From: Chrysomallon squamiferum
Lineage: Eukaryota; Mollusca; Gastropoda; Neomphalida; Peltospiridae
Length of the DNA: 61,635 nucleotides
Assembly: GCA_012295275.1 (NCBI GenBank)
Contig: CM022677.1
Coordinates: 15,096,335-15,157,969 of the forward strand
Direction: 5' to 3'
The first letter of the stretch is position 1, and every line of letters begins with the position of its first letter. This document shows positions 60,834 to 61,635 of this stretch, piece by piece. The position numbers and the translations under genes were made by a program. Under the pieces are notes generated by a model, which saw only the letters and a program-made list of their open reading frames with translations, ran no database searches and was not told the origin of the DNA.

Positions 60834-61635
60834 CTTTCTTGTATTTCACAAACAGGTTAAATAGACCATTAATGCATATGCAATGTCAAGAGAAATTTGA
60901 TTTACTACTTCTCGATGAATTCGGCTAATTCTATAAAATGATCTAGAGCAAAATATTTCAATACTACCATTACATTCAAGTATTTCAATACTACCATACC
61001 ATTACCATATGTTAAATTCATAAGTTTATAAAGAGCCAGTTTCCATTATTTATTGAAAGTATAAATAACAGTTAACAAAAAGGAAAAGAATAAGGAAAAA
61101 TACACAGAGAACGTTATGAACCGCGCAGGTAAGTATGGATAATACTTTAAAAACGGACACTATAGAAAAAAATACTAACTATTTTTCAATGTATTTTACA
61201 CGCTGGTGGAGCGCTGATATTAATTATTTGCAGAAAATTATTCATCTTCTTAAAATATCTCGTTAATGTTGTTTACAATTAAATATTTCCTTTTTCTCAG
61301 ACCCCGTAACCTTTTCCTGTGCAGTCTCTACCAGTGTAATTAAAGGCACATTAACAGTGGCGTGCAGTGGGGGCGACGGGCTGTGGTCCGGGGCATCCAA
61401 ATGGGGAGGGCATCCAATCAGAAAAAATAAGTTAATAAAATTGTTTTTACATATTCAAAATATCTTCCTTTCTCAAAATATTTCTCGGTACTAGGCCTTA
61501 TCCTTGAGTCTTTGGGGCATACCACCAAGGAGTTGACCCCGAGCATCACCAGACCTCTGCATATAATTCTTAATAAAAATAACACGTCATTTTTGGCTCA
61601 GCTGCTTGTAAATCAAAGATAATTATCGTTTTGTT
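60831..61635. other. Right end: AT-rich DNA and a GC-richer repeat-like segment
   Basis: 61351-61560 is distinctly richer in G and C (CAGTGGCGTGCAGTGGGGGC, TTTGGGGCATACCACCAAGG, AGTTGACCCCGAGCATCACC). The CAGTGGCGTGCAGTGGGG start resembles the edges of common invertebrate interspersed repeats. No gene is recognised. Confidence 0.4.

Overview
This is an AT-rich eukaryotic nuclear window with large introns, many microsatellites, mobile-element relics and a 200-base assembly gap (41056-41255). The protein content is animal: an MCC-family coiled-coil gene, an IRAG/LRMP-family segment, phase-1 immunoglobulin exons and a collagen prolyl 4-hydroxylase retrocopy. The composition and Ig exon style suggest a lophotrochozoan, most likely a mollusc. 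I cannot name the species.

Layout. 1-4.9 kb is mostly non-coding, with a transposon-derived fragment. 4.93-13.21 kb is the left copy of a segmental duplication. It carries a dead Tigger transposon, a MITE, a transposon-derived fragment and the 5' exons seen of an MCC-like gene. 13.2-18.3 kb continues the MCC exons, and 18.8-21.4 kb holds exons of the IRAG (MRVI1/LRMP) family on the same strand, so the locus looks like one MCC-IRAG composite gene or two truncated neighbours. 25 kb holds an Ig exon relic. 28.6-41.0 kb is an Ig-superfamily gene on the plus strand (signal-peptide exon, Ig1, Ig2, all phase 1) that runs into the gap. Its first intron contains a hAT relic and a minus-strand Ig exon cut off by an interspersed repeat. 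42.4-43.0 kb is a minisatellite built on a perfect palindrome. 43.4-44.2 kb is an intronless prolyl 4-hydroxylase pseudogene. 44.5-54.12 kb is the right copy of the duplication and stops inside MCC exon C, exactly where a 38-bp satellite array begins (54118-55430). 58.1-61.6 kb carries inverted-repeat arms matching 23.8-25.1 kb, a local inverted repeat and a GC-richer repeat.

Coding condition. The MCC/IRAG exons keep canonical splice sites and mutually compatible intron phases, but several contain single-base frameshifts and one an in-frame stop. This means either an unpolished assembly or a recently decayed gene. A frameshift shared by both duplicate copies of exon A argues that at least that one predates the duplication.

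Best leads: the MCC-IRAG junction; tandem repeats sitting on three MCC exon edges that copy splice acceptors or exon ends; the duplication ending precisely at a satellite; and the inverted pair of Ig-neighbouring segments. All family names rest on residue patterns recognised by eye; no database search was run.
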